Below, in pieces: positions 18,432 to 26,995 of a stretch of DNA of 64,000 bases; the first letter of the stretch is position 1, and every line of letters starts with the position of its first letter. The DNA is from Singulisphaera sp. GP187 (GTDB lineage Bacteria; Planctomycetota; Planctomycetia; Isosphaerales; Isosphaeraceae). The notes under the pieces were generated by a model. That model had not been told where the DNA came from. It saw only the letters and a list, made by a program, of their open reading frames with translations, and made no database searches. The position numbers and the translations under genes were made by a program. The stretch covers positions 659,501 through 723,500 of the forward strand of contig NZ_FSRB01000001.1 in NCBI RefSeq assembly GCF_900129635.1, in the 5' to 3' direction.

Positions 18432-19201
18432 AGTCTCTTTCCCGGAGCAGAGAAGGAAAAAGGGGGCACGCACACCCCAAAAAAGGGTGATCGCCGCCCT
18501 TGGCACGGGGTATCGAAGGTCCCCATGTAATTCGGACCTAAACACGAAGTATTTAAAGTGACACAAGAAGATTGTGGCTGGAGTCTGGTCTGCGCCGTGT
18601 GCCGCTCTATTCTTGTTCGGTGAATGTTCAAGACTGGAGCAAGGATATCGGGATCTCGTTCCCACGCTCGGCGTGGGAATGCCGTTCTGGCCGCTCCGCG
18701 GCCCCACCCGCCGGAGAAGACGACGCGAAGCGTCGCGGACAGAAGTCCCACGCCGAGCGTGGGAACGAGTTTCTCCCGCGAATTTCGGTCTCCGGGGCAG
18801 ACAGACGGCCCGGTTTCCTGGCGACAGACTCGAATTTCCAGCCAGATTGGTTGCGTGGAGGATTGTGGAAGTGATTGAGGAGAATCATAAGATTCTAAAG
18901 TGGTAATACATAGAGTTTATGATATTGTTGTGTGATTTGTGAAAACTGATTGGCGAAAACAATTTAGAAATTAAAATAGAATCGTGTTGTGCGTGGTTTG
19001 GGTTTTGCGCGGGCCTGTTTGGTTGCCGTCACCTTCGCGTAGCCGGGGCCGGGGTGGTTCCGCGGAGTGGGGAAGAGCGGTTCACGGTTGAGGGGATTCG
19101 GGGGGGCTGGGGCGGCCGGGATTCGAACGGCCCCTATCGCCGAGCGGACAGCCTGGACCCGCGGAACGTCTCTTGTCGTTCGGTGCGTGACGGCGGTTCT
19201 G
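18432..19201. other. intergenic region with REP pair and AT-rich segment
   Basis: 770 bp between the anchored propeller-like gene and the end of the sigma factor gene. It holds an inverted pair of two-hairpin REPs (18655-18770) and a very AT-rich segment at about 18870-19010, likely a promoter or a scar of mobile DNA. A tRNA-like T-loop string near 19129 does not fold as a tRNA. No gene is supported here. Confidence 0.55.
18655..18770. repeat. inverted pair of two-hairpin REP elements
   Basis: The left copy begins CTCGTTCCCACGCTCGGCG at 18655, with stem CCCACGC..GCGTGGG, then a second hairpin GGCCGCTCCGCGGCC. The right copy, 18722-18770, is the reverse complement arrangement: GACGCGAAGCGTC, then CCCACGCCGAGCGTGGG and ACGAG. 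The pair resembles a BIME. The same family occurs at 22621-22673 and 22779-23002. Confidence 0.85.
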
Positions 19202-20260
19202 TCATCTGAGGCTCGCCTTTGGCACGAACCTGCGAAGCTTCTCTTGGGCCCGCGATTCGATCTGGCGGACCCGCTCCTTGGTGATCCCCAACTCGTGGCC
19301 GAGCCGCTCCAGCGTCAGTTCGTCAGCGCCACCGATCCCATAGCGGCCGATCAGGATCCGCCGCTCGCGATCGTTGAGCCGGCCGAGCATGCTCTGAACG
19401 GTCTCCTCGTTGCGATGGTTGTCGCTCTCGAATTCGTAGCTGGCGGCGCGGTGGTCGGCGGTCGCCTCGAACACGAGGTCCTGGCCGGTGACAAACCGGT
19501 CGCGGAGGCTCTTCTCCTTGGGGAGCGTGCGGGCGAAGTTCTTGATGACCGCCCATGAGGCGTACGTGCTGAACTTGAATCCGAGCGAGAAGTCGAACTT
19601 CTCCACCGCTTGCATCAGGCTGATGTTGCCGTCACTGACCAACTCGAAAAAGTTATTGGAAACGCCCGATCGCTTCTTGGCGATGGAGACGACGAGCCGG
19701 AGGTTGGCTCGGATGATCTGGTTCTTGATCGTGTGCGCCTCGGTTTGGAGCCGCTCGACCTCGTCGAGGTCGGCGGTCCGGGCGCGTGCCGGGTCGATCG
19801 TCTCGCGGAGCTTGCCGGCGAGGAATTTCAGGTAGTTCATCTTGCGGAACAGATGGGCCTCCTGCTCGCGGCTGAGCAGGGGGACGTCGTAGAGGCTGGC
19901 CAAATAGCCCGGGAGGAGTGCGGCTGGCGGTCGGGACCGGGATGCCGAGCGGGGGGCCTCGGGCATCGGCGCAAGGATGATCGCATTGGCGTCGCCGGCC
20001 TCGAAACTGGGGTCGAAGATGAAGTCGAGCTTTTGTTCGAGGATTCGTTCCGCCCGGACCTCGTTGATCCCCCGCACGATCGCCGTCTGCGACCGCCCGG
20101 ACTGCTGCGCCAGGACGGCGACCGAGACTCCCTGACGCCACTGCCCGTAAACGAGCCGTTTGGCCGACTCGTCGAACCCGTTTCGTCGCAACGACGGCGG
20201 CGTCCCGTCGGTTCCGTGCGGCCCTGTTGTCGTGCGAGACTTCGTCTTCCGAGCGACCAT
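19202..20260 (-). CDS. sigma-70 family RNA polymerase sigma factor (group 2/3 type)
   Basis: 352 residues. Region 1.2/2 is visible as LPGYLASLYDVPLLSREQEAHLFRKMNYLKF, then NQIIRANLRLVVSIAKKRSG and FFELVSDGNISLMQAVEKFDFSLGFKFSTYASWAVIKNFAR (regions 2.1-2.4, core and -10 binding). Region 4 follows as LNDRERRILIGRYGIGG and LTLERLGHELGITKERVRQIESRAQEKLRRF (the -35 helix-turn-helix). The N-terminal 100 residues replace region 1.1 and include an HTH-like QWRQGVSVAVLAQQSGRSQTAIVRGINEV, so an extra DNA contact is possible. Region 3 is short. It is therefore more likely an alternative than the housekeeping factor. The start at ATG 20260 follows an AGGCGAAAGGGGG stretch. Confidence 0.92.
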   Translation of the reverse strand: MVARKTKSRTTTGPHGTDGTPPSLRRNGFDESAKRLVYGQWRQGVSVAVLAQQSGRSQTAIVRGINEVRAERILEQKLDFIFDPSFEAGDANAIILAPMPEAPRSASRSRPPAALLPGYLASLYDVPLLSREQEAHLFRKMNYLKFLAGKLRETIDPARARTADLDEVERLQTEAHTIKNQIIRANLRLVVSIAKKRSGVSNNFFELVSDGNISLMQAVEKFDFSLGFKFSTYASWAVIKNFARTLPKEKSLRDRFVTGQDLVFEATADHRAASYEFESDNHRNEETVQSMLGRLNDRERRILIGRYGIGGADELTLERLGHELGITKERVRQIESRAQEKLRRFVPKASLR

Positions 20261-20829
20261 CGCAGGTCCCCCTTTCGCCTGAATAGGCCCGTTTGCGATC
20301 CGGAGCTTCCCGTCCGTTTGCGATCATCGAACCGGCGAGGCCGCGCTTCAGTGCGGTGCGGTTTGACCGGGGGCCTCTTGTTTCCGAACCTGGTTCGTCC
20401 CCCGGAAGCACGACCCGATCCGTGAGTCACAAAGGCCTGAGCAGAGAACGTTGGTGAGGCCGATGGGCCGCACCCGGGGGGCAATGGAACCCCTTGATGT
20501 CGCATCACACAAAGTCTCGCGAAAAAAATCGGCGAAACCCTTCATCGATATCTTTTGGGCGAGGACCCGTCGGAACGAAAACCGCTTTAAAGCGGTTTTC
20601 GATCGGCGGAATCACTGGCAGAGCGACCAGGGTGACAGGGGGCCGTACTCGGCCCCTGGGCTTCTCTCTGGCTCTGGCACCCAGAAGTGAGCCACTCGAT
20701 GGTGAACCGCTCTCAGCCGTTGGTTTTGGTTTTCTTTGATTTTCTGATGGGGGATCGAAGGGATGCCATGGCCGCTGGGTGCCACGGGTTGCACATCATT
20801 CAATATCAAGGAAGACCAGTTCCACCTGC
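20261..20829. other. intergenic region upstream of sigma factor gene
   Basis: 569 bp between the sigma gene start and the 3' end of poxB (both minus strand). It must hold the sigma promoter and the poxB terminator. The only clear structure is the 26-bp perfect palindrome at 20576-20601. No gene is supported. Confidence 0.5.
20576..20601. terminator. 26-bp perfect palindrome, probable terminator
   Basis: CGAAAACCGCTTTAAAGCGGTTTTCG (13 + 13) is a perfect palindrome. On the minus strand it follows poxB by about 230 bp. An ACCGCTTT stem with flanking A and T runs has the form of a bidirectional intrinsic terminator; a protein-binding site is the alternative. Confidence 0.5.
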
Positions 20830-22557
20830 TTAGCGAGAGAAGAGATTCGTCTTGGCGAGATCGATCACTTCGTCACCGCGCCCACTGAGCACGGCGCGGA
20901 TCATGTACAGGCTGAAACCGATCGCCTGTGATGCGGTGATCGTCGGGGGCATCGCCAGTTCCTGCCGGTTGACGATCACCTCCACAAGGCAAGGACCGTC
21001 ATGAGCCAGCGCGGTTTCCAAGGCGGGTCGAAGGGCTTCCGGGGCTTCGACGCGAATGCCGAGAATTTCGGCGGATTCCGCCAGCTTGGCAAAGTTAGGA
21101 TTGACCAACTCCGTGCCATAATCGAGCAATCCGGCGGCTTTCATCTCCAGTTCCACAAAACCGAGCGAACTGTTGTTGAACACGATTAGTTTGACCGGCA
21201 GTTTGAGCTGTCGCAACGTCAACAGGTCACCGAGCAACATTGCCAGACCCCCATCGCCGGAGAGGCTGACGACCTGCCGATCAGGAAAGGCGGCCTGGGC
21301 ACCGATGGCCTGGGGAAGCGCATTGGCCATCGAGCCGTGCGAGAAGGAACCGAGTAAGCGACGCTTGCCATTCATCCGCAAGTAGCGCGCAGCCCAAATT
21401 GTGGGGGTTCCCACATCGCAGGTGAAGATGGCGGTTTCCGAAGCCAACTCATTCAACAGCTTCGCCACATATTGGGGATGAATCGGAGTGCGTCCCGGTT
21501 CGCCGGTCGCCAGGTCATCGAGTCCCTTCCGGGCCTGGGCATAGTGCTTGAGACAGACATCCAGGTAGCTGCGATCGGCTTTGTCGTTCACCAATGGGGT
21601 GAGCGCCTGTAACGTCGCTTTCACGCTGCCGACAAGTCCGAGAGCCACGGGCGTGCGCCGACCGATCTGCTCGCCACGGAGATCGACCTGGAGGATCGTC
21701 GCGTCCTTGGGATAGAACTGCTGGTAGGGGAAGTCGGTGCCGAGCATCAGCAACGCATCGCAGTTCATCATGGCATGATAACCCGATGAGAAGCCAAGCA
21801 GCCCGGTCATGCCGACGTCGAACGGATTGTCGTACTCGATGAACTCCTTGCCACGCATCGCGTGAACGATCGGGGCCTTCAACCGTCCGGCGATTTCCAT
21901 CAGTTCCGAATGAGCGTCCGCGCAGCCCGCGCCGCCGAGAATCACGACCTTTTTCGCAACATTGAGCATCCCGGCCGCCTTCTCGAGGGCGTCAACCGGA
22001 GGGAGTGTGATGGAGGCGGAGTCGCCGAGTCCCAGGGAAAGCGGTGGAAACGGGCAGTCACGCAAGGCGATATCACCCGGAATGATCACCACGGCCACGC
22101 CCCGCTTGGCGATCGCGGTGCGTATGGCGATGCCCAGGACGCGCGGCATCTGTTCGGGCTGCGAAACCAGTTCACAATAGTGGCTACAGTCCTTGAAGAG
22201 ATGTTCGGGGCTCGTTTCCTGGAAATAGCCGCTGCCGAGCTCGCTGCTCGGGATCTGAGCCGCGATCGCAAGGACCGGGACTCGATTGCGATGGCAGTCG
22301 TAGAGACCGTTGATGAGGTGAAGATTCCCCGGGCCGCAACTGCCGGCGCACACGGCAATTTCCCCGGTAAGGTGGGCCTCCGCGCCCGCGGCGAAGGCGG
22401 CCACTTCTTCATGCCGTACGTGGAACCAATCAATGGCCTTGCTCTTGCGAATGACGTCGGTCAGGCCGTTGAGCGAGTCGCCTACCACGCCGTAAACGCG
22501 CTTCACGCCGGCCGCGATCAAGGTCTCAACAAACACGGTGCTGACGGTTCTCGACAT
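20830..22557 (-). CDS. poxB: pyruvate:quinone dehydrogenase-like ThDP enzyme
   Basis: 575 residues, full length for PoxB. The N-terminal ThDP-binding (PYR) domain has the catalytic Glu in [20 protein letters not shown] and the [19 protein letters not shown] block. The middle domain has [12 protein letters not shown] and the FAD-enzyme style [10 protein letters not shown]. The PP domain carries the ThDP/Mg motif [31 protein letters not shown]. PoxB oxidises pyruvate to acetate and CO2 and passes electrons to quinone, docking to the membrane by its C-terminus. Acetolactate synthase-like relatives are the alternative, but [24 protein letters not shown] and the tail favour PoxB. It appears monocistronic. 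Confidence 0.92.
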   Translation of the reverse strand: MSRTVSTVFVETLIAAGVKRVYGVVGDSLNGLTDVIRKSKAIDWFHVRHEEVAAFAAGAEAHLTGEIAVCAGSCGPGNLHLINGLYDCHRNRVPVLAIAAQIPSSELGSGYFQETSPEHLFKDCSHYCELVSQPEQMPRVLGIAIRTAIAKRGVAVVIIPGDIALRDCPFPPLSLGLGDSASITLPPVDALEKAAGMLNVAKKVVILGGAGCADAHSELMEIAGRLKAPIVHAMRGKEFIEYDNPFDVGMTGLLGFSSGYHAMMNCDALLMLGTDFPYQQFYPKDATILQVDLRGEQIGRRTPVALGLVGSVKATLQALTPLVNDKADRSYLDVCLKHYAQARKGLDDLATGEPGRTPIHPQYVAKLLNELASETAIFTCDVGTPTIWAARYLRMNGKRRLLGSFSHGSMANALPQAIGAQAAFPDRQVVSLSGDGGLAMLLGDLLTLRQLKLPVKLIVFNNSSLGFVELEMKAAGLLDYGTELVNPNFAKLAESAEILGIRVEAPEALRPALETALAHDGPCLVEVIVNRQELAMPPTITASQAIGFSLYMIRAVLSGRGDEVIDLAKTNLFSR

Positions 22558-22620
22558 GGCATCTTCTCCGTCGTCTGAGGGGCAGTGTCTTGCAAGTAGT
22601 TATATTGCTTCGCATTTTCC

Positions 22621-22673
22621 CTCGTTCCCACGCTCCGCGTGGGAATGCCGTCTTTGACGCTCCGCGTCATCGG
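22621..22673 (+). repeat. two-hairpin REP element
   Basis: It starts CTCGTTCCCACGCTCCGCG, forms the hairpin CCCACGC..GCGTGGG, then GACGCTCCGCGTC. The 53-bp unit is nearly identical to the reverse complement of 22779-23002 with the insertion removed. Confidence 0.85.
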
Positions 22674-22778
22674 CTCATTCCGAGGCACACGTGATGGGTC
22701 GAAGTCGCTACAAATTCAGTAGTATGTTGTTTCTGTACTTCCTAACATGTGCGGTGGTAGGCGGATTGCCCGTGTTCA

Positions 22779-23002
22779 CGCGGATGACGCAGAGCGTCGA
22801 AGACGGCATTCCCACGCGGAGCGCTATGCCTTACCCACAAGTGGGGGGCTGGCCCGGTGTCCAGCGAGGGTGATCGGCGCAAGTGCCTGAGAGTCCTCCA
22901 GTTGTGGCATCCAGCTCGGGCCACAGCCCCCTTCCGTAACCTCCGGATTGCTAACAACTTACGACTTGTGGGTAAGGCATAGCGCGGAGCGTGGGAACGA
23001 GG
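22779..23002 (-). repeat. REP element interrupted by a 159-bp insertion
   Basis: The left part, 22779-22823 (GATGACGCAGAGCGTC, then GGCATTCCCACGCGGAGCG), and the right part, 22983-23002 (CGCGGAGCGTGGGAACGAGG), together rebuild one REP unit. CGCGGAGCG is present twice as a target-site duplication. Confidence 0.85.
22824..22982. mobile_element. 159-bp MITE with 19-bp inverted repeats and 9-bp target duplication
   Basis: The left end CTATGCCTTACCCACAAGT (22824-22842) and the right end ACTTGTGGGTAAGGCATAG (22964-22982) are perfect inverted repeats. They are flanked by CGCGGAGCG at 22815-22823 and 22983-22991. The interior has no coding capacity. Removing the element and one 9-mer restores an intact REP unit, which proves insertion. 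No transposase in the window has these ends, so the parent IS family is unknown. A 9-bp duplication fits several DDE families. Confidence 0.85.
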
Positions 23003-23012
23003 GAAGCCGTCT

Positions 23013-23048
23013 GGGTGGCTGGGGTCCGTGCTCGGCCCCCAGCCACCC
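23013..23048. repeat. 12-bp stem hairpin
   Basis: GGGTGGCTGGGG (23013-23024) pairs perfectly with CCCCAGCCACCC (23037-23048) around a 12-nt loop. No T-run follows. It directly adjoins the REP/MITE cluster and is probably another palindromic repeat rather than a terminator. Confidence 0.6.
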
Positions 23049-23173
23049 GGATCGCTCGACCTCTAGTCCACCCGAACGTAAACCGCTGTAACCACCCTGG
23101 TAAGGTTAGCCGTGCCGTGCAGGAAAAGGGAATACGGGGGGCTTCCCTTTCGCTTGCTCCCCCGCAAAATCTA

Positions 23174-23223
23174 AAAGGTGGGTCAACCCATCGCAGCTCC
23201 CGATTCCGAGTGCACCCACCTTT
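23174..23223. repeat. AAAGGTGGGT / ACCCACCTTT inverted repeat
   Basis: A 10-bp perfect stem (23174-23183 with 23214-23223) around a 30-nt loop, about 290 bp before the efflux operon. It could be a palindromic repeat or a leader structure; there is no evidence for a riboswitch. Confidence 0.45.
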
Positions 23224-23517
23224 GGAGGGGATCGGCCTCGCGTGAGTCTTGCCGGGGCGACCCAGGGCAAGGTGGACTGTCATGGCGGAAGTGTGGCGCT
23301 CCCCACGAGAACTCCCCATCGGTTCGCAAGCGGAATCGTAAGGGTCCAGAAGTGTTTTCGCCTGGCGTGAGAGTTGCTGTGGATCTCAAAGGGATGGAGA
23401 CAAATCCGATCCGGCCCGCCTACAATTTGACGACGAGGTCAGGGTTGCGTCTGACTGGAGGCGAGGGCGACTTGGCGACTCGCGGAGACTCGGACACGCA
23501 GAGGGGGATCGACTGGG

Positions 23518-25157
23518 ATGGCTGATTCGCTTGATCGAGGCTCCAAGCCACCGGCCGAATCGCCGGCCGGCTCACCCGGGACCGCGCCGCGGGGGGTCGC
23601 GGAACCTTCGTCCGAGCCGCCTGCCCGTCCCGCGGCGACGATCACGACGACCACCGCCCCCCGGTCCGAGCCGCCGGTGCGTTCCGCGTCGCCCTGGCGG
23701 AAGCGGATCCTGCTCGCGGCGGTCGTGGTTGGTCTGATCGCAGGAGGGATCGCCCTCATCCCGGAGATCCGGACCGCCTTCAATACGGTCTCGACCGACG
23801 ACGCCTACATCAACGGCCACGTCACTTTTCTGGCCGCGCGCGTCGGGGGCCAGGTCTCCCGTGTGTTCGTTGATGACAATATGCAGGTGCGACGAGGGGA
23901 CATTCTGGTCCAGCTCGACCGCGAGCCGTACGAGGTGCAACGGGCGATCCAGCAGGCGGCCGTCACGGCGGCCGAGGCGGGTCTGACCGCGGCGCAAGCC
24001 TTGGTCCGTGGCGAGGTGGCCCAAATTCGAGCCAATCGGTTTCAACTGGCCCGCGCGATTGAAGAGGTGAACACCAAGATCGCCGAGCTGCGGTCGAACG
24101 TGTCGGCACTCAACAGCCAGAAGGCCACCCTGGACCTCGCCCGAGCCAACCTCAAACGCGGGGAGCAACTGCTCCCGGGCGGGGGGATCAGCAAGGAGGA
24201 TGTCGACATGCGCCGGCAGGCGGTCAAGGTCGATGAGGCGAACGTCGATCAGGCCCTCCAGGCCATCTATGCGACGCGGGTCGGCCTGGGCTTACCCGCC
24301 CGGCCCCCGGAAGGGAACGACCTGAGCCAGACCCCTCCCGAGCTCGCCGAGGATTTCTCGGCTGTGCGTCGGGCCTTGGGGATTCTCCTCCAGAGCGCAG
24401 CCCAGTTGGGCTACTCCCCCAGCTCCTGGAACGTGACGCCCAAGCAGGCGATCGAGGAGTTCTACAAGCTCGACCCTGAAGGCAACCTCGAACGGATCTA
24501 TGCCCGCCTGATTCCCCAGGCCCCGGCAATCAAGCAGGCCGAGGCGAAGTTGCTCCAGGCCCGCCGCGACCTGGCGAAGGCCGAGCTGGACCTTCGCTAC
24601 TGCGACGTTGTGAGCGACATTGATGGCGTCGTCACGCGTCGAAATGTCAATCCGGGCAATAACGTCCAGGCGGGACAGAACCTGATGGCGATTCGCTCCC
24701 AGTCCGAAATCTGGGTCGACGCCAATTTCAAGGAAACCCAACTGGCCGACCTCCGGATCGGCCAACGCGTGCTCTGCAAGGTGGATATGTACGGCCGTCA
24801 TCGCGAGTTCGAAGGGCGGATCACGGGCTTCACCATGGGGACCGGTCAGACGCTCTCCCTGCTCCCCCCCAGAACGCGACCGGTAACTATGTGAAAGTCG
24901 TTCAGCGCCTTCCGGTCCGGATCGAATTCACGCACTACGACCCGCAGAAGGCGCCCTTGTTCGTCGGCCTCTCGGTGGTCCCCTACGTCTACTACAAGGA
25001 GCCGGCGACCGGACCGCACGCCGGCGAGGTCTTGCAACCCCCTCGACCGCTCCCCCGACGCCCCACTCCCGACCCTTCCCCCGCGAATCCGAATCCGGAT
25101 GTGGAGCCCGAACCGACCTCGACGCCGACCGTGACCAACCCTTCCGCCGCACGTTGA
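23518..25157 (+). CDS. EmrA/HlyD-family efflux adaptor, frameshifted
   Basis: About 546 codons in two frames. A disordered Pro-rich cytoplasmic tail precedes one TM helix (RILLAAVVVGLIAGGIALI). EmrA hallmarks follow: STDDAYINGHVTFLAARVGGQVSRVFVDDNMQVRRGDILVQLD (barrel-lipoyl start), a long coiled-coil hairpin, and DGVVTRRNVNPGNNVQAGQ. The frame breaks in a run of seven C at 24864-24870. One extra C continues LLPPQNATGNYVKVVQRLPVRIEF, the standard end of the EmrA beta-barrel, with a Pro-rich tail to 25157. Without repair the protein ends at residue 458. It should form the periplasmic bridge between the MFS pump at 25235 and the outer-membrane factor at 26996. Confidence 0.88.
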
Positions 25158-25234
25158 CCTGATCCTTTGATTCGAAAGTACTGACGACTCACTCACGTGT
25201 TGTTCCTAAACCTGGAGCGGAGCAGAGATCCCGG

Positions 25235-26845
25235 ATGACAAGCGCGGCCCTCGCCCGAGCCCCAACCCGGCGTCGATCGTTCAATCCCTGGATTGTCGCG
25301 GCCGCGGTGGTCGTCCCGACCTTCATGGAGGTCCTCGATACGACGATCGCCAACGTGGCGCTCCGGTACATCGCGGGCGGCCTGTCGGCGTCGGTTAATG
25401 ACAGCGAGTGGGTGATCACCAGCTATCTGGCGGCCAACGCCACGATCTTGCCGATCTCGGGGTGGTTGTCGAACCGGCTCGGACGACGGAATTACTTCTT
25501 GATCTCCATTGCCGTGTTCACGATTGCGTCGGGTCTCTGCGGGGTCGCCGGCAGTCTCGAGGAGTTGATCCTGTTCCGGGTGATCCAGGGGCTGGCGGGG
25601 GGTGGGCTTCAGCCTTCCAGTCAGGGGATCTTGATCGACGCCTTCCCGCCGGAGAAGCAAGGGTCGGCCATGACCCTGTTTGCGATCGCGGGGCTGATTG
25701 CGCCGGTGATCGGTCCGACGCTGGGGGGCTATCTCACCGTCTTTTATGAGTGGCGCTGGATTTTTTACATCAACCTGCCGGTGGGGGCGCTCGGTTGCCT
25801 GGTCTGCTACCTGGTGGTCGAAGATCCGCCTTACCTCAAGGAGACGCGGGCGGAACTGCTGAGTCGGCCGTTCCGCTTCGACTATCTTGGGCTTAGCCTG
25901 CTCATCATGGCCGTGACCTGCTGGGAAATCCTTCTGAGCAAGGGGCAGGAGTGGGACTGGTACGCCGACCCCACCTGGCGGGCGCAATCGATGGCGATCG
26001 TCTTCGTCCTGGCGCTGACCGCCCTGATCGTCCATGAGTTGCGGACCCCCGACCCGGTGGTCAACCTCCGTCCGCTGGCCGACCGCAATTTTGCGGCCTG
26101 CAGCCTGATCGTTTTCTCGGTCTACGGGATCCTCTACGCCACGTCGACGACCTTGCCGGGGTTGCTCCAGACCTTGTTCGGCTACGATGCCTACGCTTCC
26201 GGCTTGGTGCTCTCTCCGTCGGGGATCGGTTCGGTGCTGATGCTCCTGACCGCCGGGTTCCTCCTGGGTCGGGGGACCGATGCCCGCTGGCTGATCCTGG
26301 CGGGCCTGATCTTGATGGCCGCGGGGAATTACTGGATGTCGGTGATGAATCTGGCGATCAGCCCCTACCAGGTCATCTGGCCGCGGGTGGTGACCTTCAT
26401 GGGGATCTCGCTGATCTTCGCTCCCTTGACCGTCGCGGCCTTTCAAGGGGTCCCGCAACAGTACCGCGGGGCCGCGGTCGGGCTGTTCGCCCTGCTCCGG
26501 AATGAAGGCGGGAGCGTCGGGACCTCGCTGGCCAAGACCCTGGCACAGCGCCGTTCGCAGTTTCACTCGGCGCGACTCGGCGAGTTTATCGACCCCTTGA
26601 ATCCGCAGGTCCAGGAGTTCCTCAACCAGGGCCAATCCCTCTTCCGCTCGGAGACCGGCGACCCGGTCGGATCGAGCTTGATGTCGTTGCAGGCCTTGGA
26701 GGCTCTGAGGGATCAGCAGGCGGCAAGCCTGGCCTATTTCGATGACTTCTGGCTGTTCTCCGTCCTCTCGCTCTCGCTCATCGGCCTGATCTTCTTCATG
26801 CGACGGTCGGTGGCGGAGAAGGGGGCCCACATCGGCGCGGAATAG
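25235..26845 (+). CDS. EmrB/QacA-family (DHA2) MFS drug transporter
   Basis: 536 residues with 14 predicted helices. DHA2 signatures are visible: the motif at TM1 PTFMEVLDTTIANVALRYIAGGL with the DTTIANVA core, SEWVITSYLAANATILPISGWLSNRLGRRNYF (motif A), FRVIQGLAGGGLQPSSQGIL, and IGPTLGGYLTVFYEWRWIFYINLPVG (motif C and the family WRWIFYINLP). The last helix ends FFMRRSVAEKG. It should export hydrophobic toxic compounds by proton antiport, together with the adaptor encoded 77 bp upstream and the outer-membrane factor 150 bp downstream. Substrates cannot be predicted. Confidence 0.93.
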   Translation: MTSAALARAPTRRRSFNPWIVAAAVVVPTFMEVLDTTIANVALRYIAGGLSASVNDSEWVITSYLAANATILPISGWLSNRLGRRNYFLISIAVFTIASGLCGVAGSLEELILFRVIQGLAGGGLQPSSQGILIDAFPPEKQGSAMTLFAIAGLIAPVIGPTLGGYLTVFYEWRWIFYINLPVGALGCLVCYLVVEDPPYLKETRAELLSRPFRFDYLGLSLLIMAVTCWEILLSKGQEWDWYADPTWRAQSMAIVFVLALTALIVHELRTPDPVVNLRPLADRNFAACSLIVFSVYGILYATSTTLPGLLQTLFGYDAYASGLVLSPSGIGSVLMLLTAGFLLGRGTDARWLILAGLILMAAGNYWMSVMNLAISPYQVIWPRVVTFMGISLIFAPLTVAAFQGVPQQYRGAAVGLFALLRNEGGSVGTSLAKTLAQRRSQFHSARLGEFIDPLNPQVQEFLNQGQSLFRSETGDPVGSSLMSLQALEALRDQQAASLAYFDDFWLFSVLSLSLIGLIFFMRRSVAEKGAHIGAE

Positions 26846-26995
26846 CGGCGAACTCGAGTGACTCGGTCGGAATAACATGATCGAATCGGATCGAATGCGC
26901 CGATCATTCGGGTTGGAGGAATTGTTCTGGCTGGAGACGAGGCGATCGCTCGCCTCCCGGCCCGAGGACGAATCGGCGGCTGCTGGACCCGACTC

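Larger units (their letters stand above)
22558..23517. other. non-coding repeat block upstream of efflux operon
   Basis: 960 bp without a credible gene between poxB and the efflux operon (divergent). It contains two inverted REP copies, a MITE inside one of them, and two further hairpins at 23013-23048 and 23174-23223. The promoter of the efflux operon must lie in the right part, near 23230-23510. Confidence 0.7.

Noticed and set aside
19105..19200. tRNA-like string GGGATTCGAACGGCC (minus strand T-loop GTTCGAATCCC)
   Set aside because: The stem around the T-loop would need a nine-base loop, and no acceptor, D or anticodon arm fits. It is chance or a very old remnant.
25193..26878. 561-codon minus-strand frame opposite the EmrB-like transporter
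   Set aside because: It is rich in Arg, Gln and Asp with no domain pattern, and mirrors a clear MFS gene. High GC gives long antisense frames throughout the window.
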